From Blastocladiella emersonii ATCC 22665 (lineage: Eukaryota; Blastocladiomycota; Blastocladiomycetes; Blastocladiales; Blastocladiaceae), in contig JANHCV010000002.1 in NCBI GenBank assembly GCA_025594325.1, forward strand, positions 2,666,001 to 2,730,000: a stretch of DNA of 64,000 nucleotides, written 5' to 3'. Below, piece after piece: positions 49,334 through 58,957 of this stretch (positions are counted from its first letter, which is position 1; each line of letters begins with the position of its first letter). The translations under genes and the position numbers were made by a program. The notes below the pieces were generated by a model, which saw nothing but the letters and a program-made list of their open reading frames with translations, made no database searches and had not been told where the DNA came from.

Positions 49334-49987
49334 TCAGATTTGGGTCGCGGCCATGGCCTCGGTGAGGTCGGGGAGGTCCAGGTTCTCCTGCTTGGGCCGC
49401 GTTGACCGCCGCGCCGACTTGGACTGCGACGCCACCGGCTTCTTGAAGACGGGTCCGTTCGCCCACAGGACCACGACCCGCGGCCGCCGACGCGCATCGA
49501 CGCGCTCGCTGGTCGCGTCGGCCTCGACCTCCATGGCGTTCTTCTTCTTCCCCTTGTTGCGCGCCTCGTGCTTTCGGTGAGCCCGTGCGCGCGAACCAGG
49601 CTGCGCAGGTTCGGCCAGATTGGCCTTGTGCTGAGCGCGGCGCGAGAAGCCCCTGACCCTGACGGACTTTTTGCTGTCGCGCGCCGACCACCAGTCGAGC
49701 CGCCCAGCGCCCAAGCCGGCCGCGCGCTCCTCACGCGACCGCTCCTTGCCCTTGACCGGCTTCGTGTCGGTGCGGGCCGCGTGCTGGCCGCCGTGCTGCG
49801 GCTCGCCCGACTCGGTGCCGGCAGCGTGCGCAGAAGGACCCAGCGGCGTAGAAGCGGCCGTGATCTCGCCAGCTTGCGGCAGCGCGGCCGACGGTTCGGT
49901 GGGAACAGTGGCGGCAGTCGGGTCGACGTCCATGCCGTCCTGGACACGATGCAGGCGGTCGCGGTGCTGGGAGGCGTTGCGATACAT
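49334..49987 (-). CDS. Basic low-complexity hypothetical protein
   Basis: Single exon, 217 aa from the ATG at 49987. No family recognised. The N-terminal 75 residues are acidic/neutral and Ala/Pro/Thr-rich. The middle is strongly basic with 'TDTKPVKGKERSREERAAGL', 'LDWWSARDSKKSVRVRGFSR' and KHEARNKGKKKN, which looks like a nuclear or nucleolar signal. The end is 'VVVLWANGPVFKKPVASQSK' followed by a conserved-looking LDLPDLTEAMAATQI. Such basic proteins with short motifs are often ribosome-biogenesis or RNA-binding factors, but nothing here proves that. Codon bias supports translation; the frame continues open upstream of the chosen ATG without another clear start. Confidence 0.5.
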   Translation of the reverse strand: MYRNASQHRDRLHRVQDGMDVDPTAATVPTEPSAALPQAGEITAASTPLGPSAHAAGTESGEPQHGGQHAARTDTKPVKGKERSREERAAGLGAGRLDWWSARDSKKSVRVRGFSRRAQHKANLAEPAQPGSRARAHRKHEARNKGKKKNAMEVEADATSERVDARRRPRVVVLWANGPVFKKPVASQSKSARRSTRPKQENLDLPDLTEAMAATQI

Positions 49988-50810
49988 GGTATGGTGTGTG
50001 AGCGAGGCATGTAGTGGGAGAGAGCGGGCCCGATTGGAGTCTAGGCCGCGTCGGCACGGCTCCTCCGATCGAAGGCTGCCCCGGTTCGGGTCTGAGAGCC
50101 ATCGCGGCCTGTGGCCCTCGATAGGATCCCCGCCTTCCCGCCCTGTCATCGCCACATTGACACACCCGCGCCATCGCGAGACGCCCCGATAGCTGCCCGA
50201 CGCGTCGCTCATCCGCGCGACCCCTCTATGCTTCGCACGGCAGTTTCCGCGCCCGTCAACGGGAGAGTAGCGCGTGACGAGGTCGTTCTCGCTCGCTGAC
50301 TTGTCTGCCGCGACGTGGACCACCATCATCGCCGTTCAAGCACCTGATCCAGCTCATCAATACTACGGCGGTCACCAACTCGATGCCGATTCGACTGTAC
50401 CCGCTGTTCTGAAGCCGCGACAGCGCCAGCAGACCGAGTCGGAGTAGTTCCAGCTCGGGGTCGCGGTCGAGTCCATGGTGCGCAGACCGCCGCCATCACG
50501 CTCACCAAGGACGCGAAGCTCGAACAAAACTGGGCCGTTGACTTGATGGCCATCATCTCCGAGTCATGGTGGCGGCAGCGGTTTGAGCTACAGGTGCAGG
50601 AGCCGGTGGTGCCCAAAAACTCCTTGTCGCGGTTTGCGGCCAACTACATCAAGAACGGGATGGCGGCGATACATTCACTGGCCAACGGGCTCGTGCTCAC
50701 CCGCGCGCGATGGTCGAGCTCGCGCGTCAGCGTATGGCAAGAACAAACTTGATTGCGAGTCCATGTTGTCGTTGTGCAAGTGCAATAATATATTGATTTC
50801 GCGTCCATGC
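49988..50810. other. Intergenic stretch with a plus-strand relic
   Basis: Apart from the relic listed at 50335-50752, nothing is recognised. The 3' end of the F-box-like gene (minus strand) lies at 50811. Confidence 0.4.
50335..50752 (+). pseudogene. Probable broken helical-protein gene
   Basis: Protein-like reading in pieces: 'FKHLIQLINTTAVTNSMPIR' up to a stop, 'FQLGVAVESM' in another frame, then 'AITLTKDAKLEQNWAVDLMA', 'IISESWWRQRFELQVQEPVV' and 'FAANYIKNGMAAIHSLANGL' to a stop at 50752. A TAG acceptor before FQLG suggests former exons, but no combination of introns restores one frame. The helical, Trp-containing style resembles the orphans at 44-47 kb. Confidence 0.35.
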
Positions 50811-52634
50811 CTAGTGTGCGCACAACACGTACAGCTCCTTATTCTCAAAGACGATCATCATGTCGCGCCGACAGCCCACCCACTGAACTGTGGGGAAGCA
50901 GCGCAACTCCTCGAAGTCTTCAACTGCGACGGGAAGCCATAAGTCGGCGCGCTTATCGAGTGCGGAGCGCGACATGCTCCACTGGGACAGGTGAAGCGGC
51001 TCCACCTCGTCCGCATCGAGTGGCTGCGCAGGTGGTGAGTCGAGAAAGTCCCATGCACACGTAAGCCGATCGGCAAGCTTCGTGTCCTCGTAGGACCGCG
51101 GCAGCGGCGAGATCTTGACCTTGCCAAACCCCTGGATGAGCTCGTCGATGCCGCGGCCCAGGGCGAGGCATGGAGAGAAGGTGGCGCGTGTAGCCATGTC
51201 TTGGACGGTGAGCAGACCGCACCGCGTGCCCACCACCGCGAGATGGTACGACGCCGCCAGGAGATTCGCGCCAAGCGGGAGCGCGTCCTCGTACACGCAC
51301 TGTGCCGACGACGCGCTCGGTAAGGTACCCGGTGAAGGCGCAGTCGACGTGTTGGGCGGCGCAATCGACATGGACTGCACGCGCAGGCCGGACTCGAGGT
51401 TGCGGGTCCCGAAGAGCAGCATTTCGTCCTCGTCCTCCTGGGACGCCGGCTGCTGAAGGGCAGCGACGAGGAACTGGTTTGAGCGGCGACCGTTGTCGGG
51501 CAGCGAAGAGAGAGTTGGGCGCACAGCTCGATGCTCGCCGAGGCGCGAAGGACGGACCCATGGCCGCGGCAGCATCGTTGCGACACTGCGCCGGCTGTCC
51601 GTCACGACCGACTCGTCAATGATATCGTTGGTCTCGACCGAAAAGTACGCGACGATGCCACCATGCGAGATGAGAGCAATCACGTCGGGCGCAAGCGGCG
51701 CGAGAAGTTGAAGATTGATGCACTTGCACTCGGTTGTCTTCATCGAAATCAGGCCGAGGGTGTCGGAGTCGAAGGTCGCGATGACGGCATGGCCGTCGTT
51801 GGCTTCGATGTAAGCGAGGACCAGGGTCCCGTCCGGACGGAAGAAGGCGCGCGAGGACATTTCGACAGGCCGCATTGGGTGCCCCACCAGATGCATCATG
51901 CCGTCAGCACCGCCGTCACGGTCCCAGTACCACCAGCCGAAGTGATCGTGGCCTGGGAGTTCGGCAGCTTCATCGTCGTCGTCCTCGGGCACGGTGTCGG
52001 GAAAGCTGAGCAGTACGAGGAAGCGCGCACGCGGCGAGTCGACGGCGAGGACGCAAATGTTCGGATCTTTGGACGCATTGACATTTGGAACATGTTTGTG
52101 CGTGTACCGCAGCGTCGCCACGGGCTTGAGATCCGGGAGAGACAACACGTGGGCACAGTAATACGCAGAGAAGCAGGCAGGCGCGAACTGGCGGCGGCGA
52201 ACGGAAGTCACCACGAGGTGGCCATTATCCGCTGCTGCCGAGTTGTATTCGGCCACGGCGTCGGTCGGGTCGCTGGGCGAGTCCCACTTGAGGCTCGTCA
52301 CGTCGAAGTCGCCCTTGGTCCATGTGCCGTGGACGCGCGCCTGGTCGCGCACCGCGGCCCACCACGAGATGGGCAATTCGCCGATGCGCGGCGCGTTGGC
52401 ATGCGATTCTGTCGCGAGGAAGCGGTTCCACGCGAGGAAGACGGCGTGCCCGACGCGCTCGTCCTGTACAAGCTTGCGAAGCTCGCGGCGGGTACACATG
52501 ACCGAGAAGACGTCGCGCGGTGAGCCGACGTGGGCGAGATAAGCAAGAACGATGATCCAAAGCTCGGCCGGCAGAATGCGAAAGTCGAACGGCCCGACGG
52601 GCTTCATGGGGTCGGTTCGTGCGATAGTCTGCAT
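50811..52634 (-). CDS. F-box-like protein with beta-propeller-like C-terminal part
   Basis: Single exon, 607 aa from the ATG at 52634. The N-terminus contains an F-box-like motif (about residues 17-62, FRILPAELWIIVLAYLAHVG followed by a Cys/Arg/Leu-rich helix). F-boxes bind Skp1 in SCF ubiquitin ligases, so the protein may be a substrate receptor (inference). The remaining 540 residues are predominantly beta-strand blocks separated by acidic loops ('HVLSLPDLKPVATLRYTHKH', 'FFRPDGTLVLAYIEANDGHA', 'YHLAVVGTRCGLLTVQDMAT'), suggestive of a degenerate propeller without WD signatures. The C-terminus 'MIVFENKELYVLCAH' also reads as a strand. I cannot name a closer family. Confidence 0.65.
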   Translation of the reverse strand: MQTIARTDPMKPVGPFDFRILPAELWIIVLAYLAHVGSPRDVFSVMCTRRELRKLVQDERVGHAVFLAWNRFLATESHANAPRIGELPISWWAAVRDQARVHGTWTKGDFDVTSLKWDSPSDPTDAVAEYNSAAADNGHLVVTSVRRRQFAPACFSAYYCAHVLSLPDLKPVATLRYTHKHVPNVNASKDPNICVLAVDSPRARFLVLLSFPDTVPEDDDDEAAELPGHDHFGWWYWDRDGGADGMMHLVGHPMRPVEMSSRAFFRPDGTLVLAYIEANDGHAVIATFDSDTLGLISMKTTECKCINLQLLAPLAPDVIALISHGGIVAYFSVETNDIIDESVVTDSRRSVATMLPRPWVRPSRLGEHRAVRPTLSSLPDNGRRSNQFLVAALQQPASQEDEDEMLLFGTRNLESGLRVQSMSIAPPNTSTAPSPGTLPSASSAQCVYEDALPLGANLLAASYHLAVVGTRCGLLTVQDMATRATFSPCLALGRGIDELIQGFGKVKISPLPRSYEDTKLADRLTCAWDFLDSPPAQPLDADEVEPLHLSQWSMSRSALDKRADLWLPVAVEDFEELRCFPTVQWVGCRRDMMIVFENKELYVLCAH

Positions 52635-52922
52635 GGTGTCGATACGTTGCAGTGGGTAATGGTGTAGTTGCAAGTCGGGGATAGGTTCAACGGGAGGCCG
52701 GCGGGCGATGGGAAAGTTTGCCGCGGCGGCGACGCGTCGCGCGGCGCGTCGCTCATCGAGTGACCGCGCGCAGCGGCCCACTTGCGGCCGTTGCTATGCG
52801 GCCGATCACCTCAGTTGCAGTCCATCACCTTCACAGAAAACTTGCGAGGGTCAGAACAGCTAGCGATTGTAGAAAGTTCTCATTACATGGACTACTCTTC
52901 TCAAACTCGGCCCACTTACTCA

Positions 52923-55039
52923 CTACGCTGCGGGCAGCCGGTCATGGCACCACTTGATCACGGCGTCGCTCCCGCGGGCCACAATGTCGTACCGCGGCAC
53001 GCGGAACGTGTTCCCGTCGACGCGCAGGATCTGGAGCCCACGGACCCTGGCGAGCGCCGGGTCGAGCCGCCCGATGGCGTTGTTGGACACGTCGAGCGTG
53101 TGAAGGTCGGGCGCCGTGGCCGCGAGCACGCCCGCGTCGACGCCCGCGAGCCGGTTGTTGGAGAGGACGAGCACGGCGAGCCGCGGGAACGCGGCCCAGT
53201 CGGTTGCCAGCGTCCCGCCGAGCGAGTTGAATGAGACGCACAGCGTGTGCAGCGCGGCCGGGGTCCCGCACGACAGCGCGAGCGCCGCCGTGAGCGACGT
53301 CAGCGCGTTGTGCGACAGGTCGAGCGACTCGAGGAACGGCGGCAGTGGCAGGGTCGCGGGCAGCGCGCCCGTGAGGCCGGCGTGGGTCAGGGTCAGCGAC
53401 GTGAGCGACCGGAACGCGGCAGCGAGGTCGGGGATCGCGGCGAGCGGGTTGTGCGACAGGTCCATGGATGCGGGAAGCGACGGCGAGGCGGCGAGCATGG
53501 CCGCCACATCCGCCGCCGTCAGACCCTGGCGCGTCATATCGGCAGTCAGGGCGCGCGCGGCAGCGGGCTCGGCTTCATCGGCGGGCGTGGGTTCCGCGGG
53601 CAGCGTCGGCGTCGGGGTGCGCGACGGGGACGCGCGGGCAGCGTCGGCGTCGGGGTGCGCGACGGGGACGCGCGGCCCGCGCGGTCGTAGGGACCAGGGC
53701 GAGCAGCCGACCGAGCCCTGACGGGACTCGCCTGTGCGGTGCGACCCGTGGAACGCGCGGCGGGACTCCCACCCGCGGCGTGAACGGGCGCGGGCATCTT
53801 GTCGCGCAGCCACGCAAGGAGTGCGACGGTCCCGCCGTCGCGGGGCAGGCCGCGGATCAGGTTGCCCTCGAGGAGCAGCGAGTGAAGCGGGAGGAAGCCG
53901 AGCTCCGGGTTGGCGACCTTGATGTCGTTGTTCTGGAGGTCGAGGCGGCGCAAGTCGGGGAGCGACTTGCCGTCGAGGATGGCGGGCGGGACGGCAGCGA
54001 GTTTGTTGTCGCGCAGGTCAAGGGTGGCGAGCAGCGCGGGGTGCGCCGGGGCGAGGTCGACGGCAGTCAGCTGGTTGAAGCTGAGGTAGAGCTCCTTGAG
54101 GCGCGGTGCAGCGGCGAGCGTGGTGACGGCGGCGAGGCGGTTGTGACGCAGATCGATGCGCTCGGCGACGGGGAGCTCCCACGCGTCGGGCAGGGCGGCG
54201 ATCAGGTTGGTCGACACGTCGAGGTCGCGCAGCGAGGGCGGAAGTGGAGGCAGCGCGGGCAGGCGGTTGTGCGGGACGCGCAGGGTGGCGAGGAACTGAC
54301 ACGCGGACAGGTCTGGGAGCGTGGTCAGGCGGTTGTGACCGAGATCGAGCGAGGTGAGCTTGGTGAGGGTCGCAGCCACGGCAGCGGGGAACTCGGCAAT
54401 AGAGTTGTCGTTGAGTGCGAGGACGGTCAGGTTGGCGAGGCTCGCGAGCGAGGGCGGGATGGCGAGCAATTTGTTGCTGGCGGCGTTGAGGTTGACGAGG
54501 CGCTCGAGCGCGCCGATCGCGTCGGGGAGCGCGGCGAGGCGGTTGTTGTGGAGGTCAAGGACCTCGAGGGCGCCAAACTGGGCGATCTTGGGGTCGAGTT
54601 CCTCGAGCAGGTTGTCGGCGAGGACGAGGCGCGTGAGGTCGACGGCCTCCCACCAGGCGGCGCTCGCGTCGGGGCGGCGTGCACGGTCGAGCGACACGTC
54701 GGCGTCCGAGGGCGGGTCGTACATGTGCCACACGGCGGCGGGTACGGAGCCGCGTAGACCGCGGTGGGCGAGGTTGAGGCGGCCGTCGCTGCGTGCGGCA
54801 CGCAGGATGCGGTCGAGGGCGCGCGGGGTCAGCTCGCCCACAGCACCCACGTCGTCGTCGTCCCCGTTGGCAGCGACCGTGGAAAAGGGGGCGCCGCGGT
54901 TGGCAAAGCGAGCGGGCGGGCGGGCCCCCGGTCGGGAGGCGCTCGCGGGTGTGGAGCGGCCGCTGTCGCCGCCGAAGGAGATGGGCGAGGCGGTGATGCG
55001 GCTACCGCGCGCGGGTGGCGGATTGCTGTTCCAAGACAT
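52923..55039 (-). pseudogene. LRRC40: LRRC40-like leucine-rich repeat gene, frame broken by a 38-bp duplication
   Basis: The 5' part (55039 down to about 53640) gives a ~470-residue N-terminal piece: 'ARSDGRLNLAHRGLRGSVPA' as in LRRC40, 'WWEAVDLTRLVLADNLL', then a long row of leucine-rich repeats (LxxLDLxxNxLxxLP), and a Ser/Pro linker. The 3' part (to 52923) continues in another frame with 'LTLTHAGLTGALPATLPLPP', more repeats, and the characteristic end 'LRVDGNTFRVPRYDIVARGS' then 'DAVIKWCHDRLPA'. The frames meet in a perfect 38-bp tandem duplication (53598-53673). With one copy instead of two the reading frame would be continuous. The duplicate has no AG, so it is not an intron. Either this allele encodes a truncated protein or the duplication is a sequencing/assembly artefact. 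Gene identity is secure; disruption is as seen. Confidence 0.8.
53598..53673 (+). repeat. 38-bp perfect tandem duplication in LRRC40
   Basis: Copies 53598-53635 and 53636-53673 are identical. 38 is not a multiple of three, so the duplication shifts the LRRC40 frame. Confidence 0.9.
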
Positions 55040-56305
55040 GGTGGGTGTTTTTTTACGCCTTCATCGGGAGGTTGGTGTGTGAGGGACGGGGAGGAGGGGA
55101 AGTGAAAAACGCATGCGCGCAGGCGCTCGGCCGATCCCGAACGCGTTCGAGGAGGCGCACACGTGAGGGGCGCCACTGAGCGTGGTGGCAGGCGGGGCAG
55201 CTGATGCCGCGGTCGGTCGGTGCGCTCGCGCTGCGCAGCCGTCGCTCGGCCGGTCGCTCGCTGCTGGTCGCTCGTCCCGCCCTCCGTCGCTGCACCGACC
55301 CGCACCCATCGCAAATTGCCCGCCGACTGCTGCAACCCCCACCTACCCACCCGCGGGACGGCCCACCGCACTCCCGACCCGCCGTTGCCCTCGCCCGTAC
55401 GTCGACTGCTCGCCCGCTCCCGCCTCCGCCCCCATCATCGCTCGCTCGCTGCTCCCTCGTACTCGGCGCAATCCACCCGTGGTCCCATCGCGTGCGCGTC
55501 CGTGCTGGTTCCGGCCCTTCTCACTCGCGCCGGCCGTCTGCCGTCCCTCGATTGCGTCCCAACACCAGCCAGCCCATCATCATCGTCCGCCTGTGCCTTC
55601 CATCCGCTCCTCGCTCGGTCGCACACACGTCTCTCCACCTCGGCGTCCCACTCTCTACTCGCACACGGACGCGCTCGGACCAGCCTCCGCTCCATCATCG
55701 CCGTCCTGCCCTCGAAGTGAGTCTGCGTCCGCTCCATCGCTCCGCCCCCATCTCGTGCTCGTCATTCTCGGTCGCTGCCTCGACGCAATTCTCGCTCCGC
55801 CGCCGTCCCACCGCGCACTCGATCCTCGCCTGGACTTTGGTCCCGCGAGACGGCTCGACCCGCCGCCAACCTCGACGCCTTCGGGCCACCCCATCGTCGG
55901 TCCCGTCCGTCCAACTCGTCACCACCCGTCCCTCTCTACCACCCACCGCCGTGATTTCGACCATGATGCGATCCCCATCTTGCCGTGCGCTCGTCGCCGT
56001 CCACGCACCGACACGCGAGATTTTCTCGTGTGATGGGCCGGCGTGCATGCATGCTTGTTTCTCGGGCTCGCACACCCCCTGATCCGCGCCGCGCCGCGCT
56101 CCCCCACCCGCGACCGGCCGCCCTCCCACACGGCCCTCCCACACCCCGCTCGTCCGCCGCGCGCCGTCCCGTCCCGGCTGCTCTCCACCCCTCCCTCCTC
56201 CCTCGATCCCCTCTCCCCTCATTGATCGATCACCTCATAGACCCTCGGGCCTGACCCTCCATAGACACCCTCCTCGCCCTCCACCGCACGCGCGTGTATA
56301 GCAAG
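55040..56305. other. 1.3-kb divergent promoter region (LRRC40 and cyclin B)
   Basis: Open frames of up to about 290 codons on the plus strand (55182-56082) are Ser/Pro/Arg translations of a C-rich tract without proper codon bias; not genes. Pyrimidine-rich DNA at 56140-56230 probably marks the cyclin leader. No TATA box seen. Confidence 0.5.
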
Positions 56306-58414
56306 ATGCTGCGCTCCGACGCCAACAAGGCGCGCTCCGCGGCCAACGCGGCCGCCAACAACGCGGCCAAGAACGAGAACGCGCCCCTCTCGGCCCGCCA
56401 GGCCGCCCTCAAGAAGGGCTCCGCCGCCTCCTCGTCCTCGGCCGCCGCCGCCTCCAACACGCAGAAGCTGTCGGGCCTCGGCTCGACCCTGTCCAAGTCG
56501 ACCTCGTCGGCCGCCGCCATCAAGCCCCTCACGGCCCTCACCGCGTCGCGCTCCAACAACAGCAACCTCTCGGCCTCGGCCGGCCCGCTCTCGGCCGCCG
56601 CCTCCACCTCGTCCGTGTCGGCCCGCTCGCTGCGCGCCCGCCCCGGCGACTCCAACATCCCCTCGGCCTCGGTCGCTGCTGCCGCCGCCCACCGCACCCG
56701 CGGCCTCACGGCCCTGTCCAGCTCCGCCACCATCCTGCCCGAGGAGAACCTCAAGAAGCCCCTCACCCGCGCCGCCGCCCGCAAGTCGGCCTCGGCCGCC
56801 CCCGCCGACGAGCTCGTGCCCCCCTCGGCCATCCCGCAGCGCCGCGTCACCCGCTCCCAGGCCCGCTCCAGCTCGTCGGGCACCTCGGCCGCCGACCCCG
56901 TCGCCGCCGCCCCGTCGTCGACCTCGACCGCTGCCGGTGTCAAGCGCACCGCGTCGCGCGCCCCCAAGCAGCTCACCGACGAGGACGTGCGCCTCGCCCG
57001 CTCGCACAATGCCGAGAACCTCGAGCCCGTGTCGGCCATCGCCAACGCCGACCGGCCCATGACCCGCAGCGCCGCGGCTGCGGCCGCCGCCGCCATGCCG
57101 GCGCAGCTGCGCGGCCTGCCCGACCTCGACGCGTCGTTCGACGACAGCGACACGCGCGCCCACAAGCGCCCGCGCGTCGACACGGCCCGCGCGACTTCCA
57201 GCGCTGCCGCGGCCAAGTCGTCGTCGTCGTCCGCGGCCTCGACCTCCCGCATGGCCAAGGGCCTGTCCGAGCTCCTGCCCCCGCCGACGGCGGCGCCCGC
57301 GCCCGTGGCGGCGCCCGCGGCGCCCGTCAAGCGGCCAAAGTCGTACGAGGAGCGGTGCGACGAGCTCATCAACGTGCTGCTGGCCAAGGACCCCAAGTCG
57401 CTGTCGGCCAAGTCGAACCGGCTGCGGCTGGTGCAGCTCGAGGGCGACAAGCTCAACGTGGCGCTGGTCAAGTACGACCGCGCCGAGGACGCGCTCGACT
57501 ACGCGATCGATTTCGACGAGGAGGACCTCGACGACCCGTCCATGTGCGCCGAGTACGCGCAGGAGATCATCGACTACCTGACGGGGCGCGAAAAGTTTTT
57601 CATGCCGTCGGCGCACTACATCCACCAGCACGCGGACCTGCGGTGGGACATGCGGGCGATCCTGGTCGACTGGCTGGTCGAGGTGCACCAGAAGTTCAAG
57701 TTCCTGCCCGAGACGCTGTTCCTGTGCGTCAACATCATGGACCGGTTCCTGTCGCGGCGCGTGTGCTCGCTGACGCGGTTCCAGCTCGTCGGGCTCGCGG
57801 CGCTGTTCATTGCGGCCAAGACCGAGGAGGTGATGTGCCCGCCCGTGTCGTCGTTCACGTTCATGGCCGACAACGCGTTCAAGGAGGCGGACATGCTCAG
57901 CGCCGAGCAGTACATTCTGCGCACGCTCGAGTTCAACGTGTGGGCGCCCGGCCCGTTCTCGTTCATCCGGCGCATCTCCAAGGTGGACGACTACAACGCG
58001 CTGCACCGCAACGCGGCCAAGTACTTTGCCGAGGCGACGCTGCTCGACCACCGGTTCCTGTCGGTGCCGCCCTCGCTCATGGCGGCGGCGACCATGTACC
58101 TGGCGCGCGCGCTCAACAACGAGCCCGGGTGGAACCACGACTTCGTGATGGCGGCCGGGTACTCGCTCGACGAGGTGTTCCCCGTGGCGCTGCTGCTGGT
58201 CGACTGCCTCAACTCGCCGCTCGAGGGCGAGTCCTTCTTCTCCAACAAGTACGCGCACCGCAAGTTTTCGCGGTACCTCGGGCTCGCGCGCGCGTGGGTC
58301 AAGCAGAACCAGTACGACGCGGACCTGGTCGCCGTCAAGGACGCGTACGCGGCCAAGGCCACCACGGCCGCCCGCATCACGTACACGCCGCTGCCGCCTG
58401 CCGACATGGACTGA
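56306..58414 (+). CDS. B-type cyclin
   Basis: Intronless, 702 aa, long for a B-type cyclin because of a ~430-residue disordered N-terminus rich in Ala/Ser that includes Lys-rich and Pro segments. Regulatory partner of the mitotic cyclin-dependent kinase, in nucleus and cytoplasm. The N-terminal cyclin box starts near residue 440: 'MRAILVDWLVEVHQKFKFLP', 'LFLCVNIMDRFLSRRVCSLT' then 'RFQLVGLAALFIAAKTEEVM' (the IAAK-E signature). The C-terminal box contains 'FIRRISKVDDYNALHRNAAK' then 'YFAEATLLDHRFLSVPPSLM'. The ATG at 56306 is the first of the frame. The N-terminus is of the length in which destruction motifs (KEN/D-box) lie, but I could not identify one with confidence. Gene order: divergent from LRRC40. 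Confidence 0.93.
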   Translation: MLRSDANKARSAANAAANNAAKNENAPLSARQAALKKGSAASSSSAAAASNTQKLSGLGSTLSKSTSSAAAIKPLTALTASRSNNSNLSASAGPLSAAASTSSVSARSLRARPGDSNIPSASVAAAAAHRTRGLTALSSSATILPEENLKKPLTRAAARKSASAAPADELVPPSAIPQRRVTRSQARSSSSGTSAADPVAAAPSSTSTAAGVKRTASRAPKQLTDEDVRLARSHNAENLEPVSAIANADRPMTRSAAAAAAAAMPAQLRGLPDLDASFDDSDTRAHKRPRVDTARATSSAAAAKSSSSSAASTSRMAKGLSELLPPPTAAPAPVAAPAAPVKRPKSYEERCDELINVLLAKDPKSLSAKSNRLRLVQLEGDKLNVALVKYDRAEDALDYAIDFDEEDLDDPSMCAEYAQEIIDYLTGREKFFMPSAHYIHQHADLRWDMRAILVDWLVEVHQKFKFLPETLFLCVNIMDRFLSRRVCSLTRFQLVGLAALFIAAKTEEVMCPPVSSFTFMADNAFKEADMLSAEQYILRTLEFNVWAPGPFSFIRRISKVDDYNALHRNAAKYFAEATLLDHRFLSVPPSLMAAATMYLARALNNEPGWNHDFVMAAGYSLDEVFPVALLLVDCLNSPLEGESFFSNKYAHRKFSRYLGLARAWVKQNQYDADLVAVKDAYAAKATTAARITYTPLPPADMD

Positions 58415-58953
58415 GGTCCTCGCCTCGCCCCCGCTGCTGTTGTTGTTCCCGATTCCATTGCTGTCTTGTCTGTCTGTCCATTAATCTGCTTCCTCGTTCC
58501 CGTTGCCTCCCTGTTCTTGTTCGGCGCCCATGCTCATATCACCTCCTCCAAAACCCGCTCCCACTACTACACACGCACTGGTTTGCACCTCGCCGTCCCT
58601 CCGCCAGCGACTAAGTGTGGCGCAACGCGACGCGTTTCGGCCTGCTGCAGCCGGCACGTGACGTTCCGCCGAGCTGATTGGCCGGGGCGAACTCGGGCCG
58701 CGCCGTCTCAGATCGGAGCGCGCGGACCGCGTCGTCGGCTCCCCCCGCAAAGCCGAGGGCCGACGTCGTCCGTTCCGTCTCGCACCGGACGTGGGGCTAA
58801 ATTTCGATCAACAAGGGCGGGTCCGATGTGCTGCTGCCGAGCTGCAGGACGCGGACGTGTCGACCACCCGCGGGTCGCTCCCCGACTTGCCGCGGCCCCG
58901 CACGCTCTCTCCGCGACGCTTGCCCCACCTTTCAACTCTATGCATCGCTTTAA
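58415..58953. other. Intergenic; promoter of the class C receptor gene
   Basis: 0.5-kb spacer. An inverted CCAAT (ATTGG) at 58677-58681 and an ACGCGT site near 58630 are the only candidate elements. A five-codon upstream frame at 58940-58957 overlaps the receptor start. Confidence 0.5.
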
Positions 58954-58957
58954 ATGA
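58940..58957 (+). promoter_or_regulatory. Five-codon upstream ORF overlapping the receptor ATG
   Basis: ATG-CAT-CGC-TTT-AAA-TGA; its TGA shares bases with the receptor ATG at 58954 (ATGA overlap). If the transcript starts upstream of 58940, ribosomes would terminate at the start codon and could reinitiate there. Confidence 0.45.

Noticed and set aside
39144-50810. Mobile element as cause of the accessory island
   Set aside because: No transposase, integrase, reverse transcriptase, terminal repeats or target-site duplication seen; a highly decayed element cannot be excluded.
53636-53673. Treating one 38-bp LRRC40 copy as an intron
   Set aside because: The copy has no AG acceptor and lacks the GTACG signal; 38 nt is also shorter than all other introns.
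55182-56082. Two overlapping ~285-codon frames before cyclin B
   Set aside because: C-rich DNA gives Ser/Pro/Arg translation; no bias for the local codons and no homology-like features.
56219-58258. 679-codon open frame antisense to cyclin B
   Set aside because: Mirror frame; Gly/Arg-rich translation and no motif.
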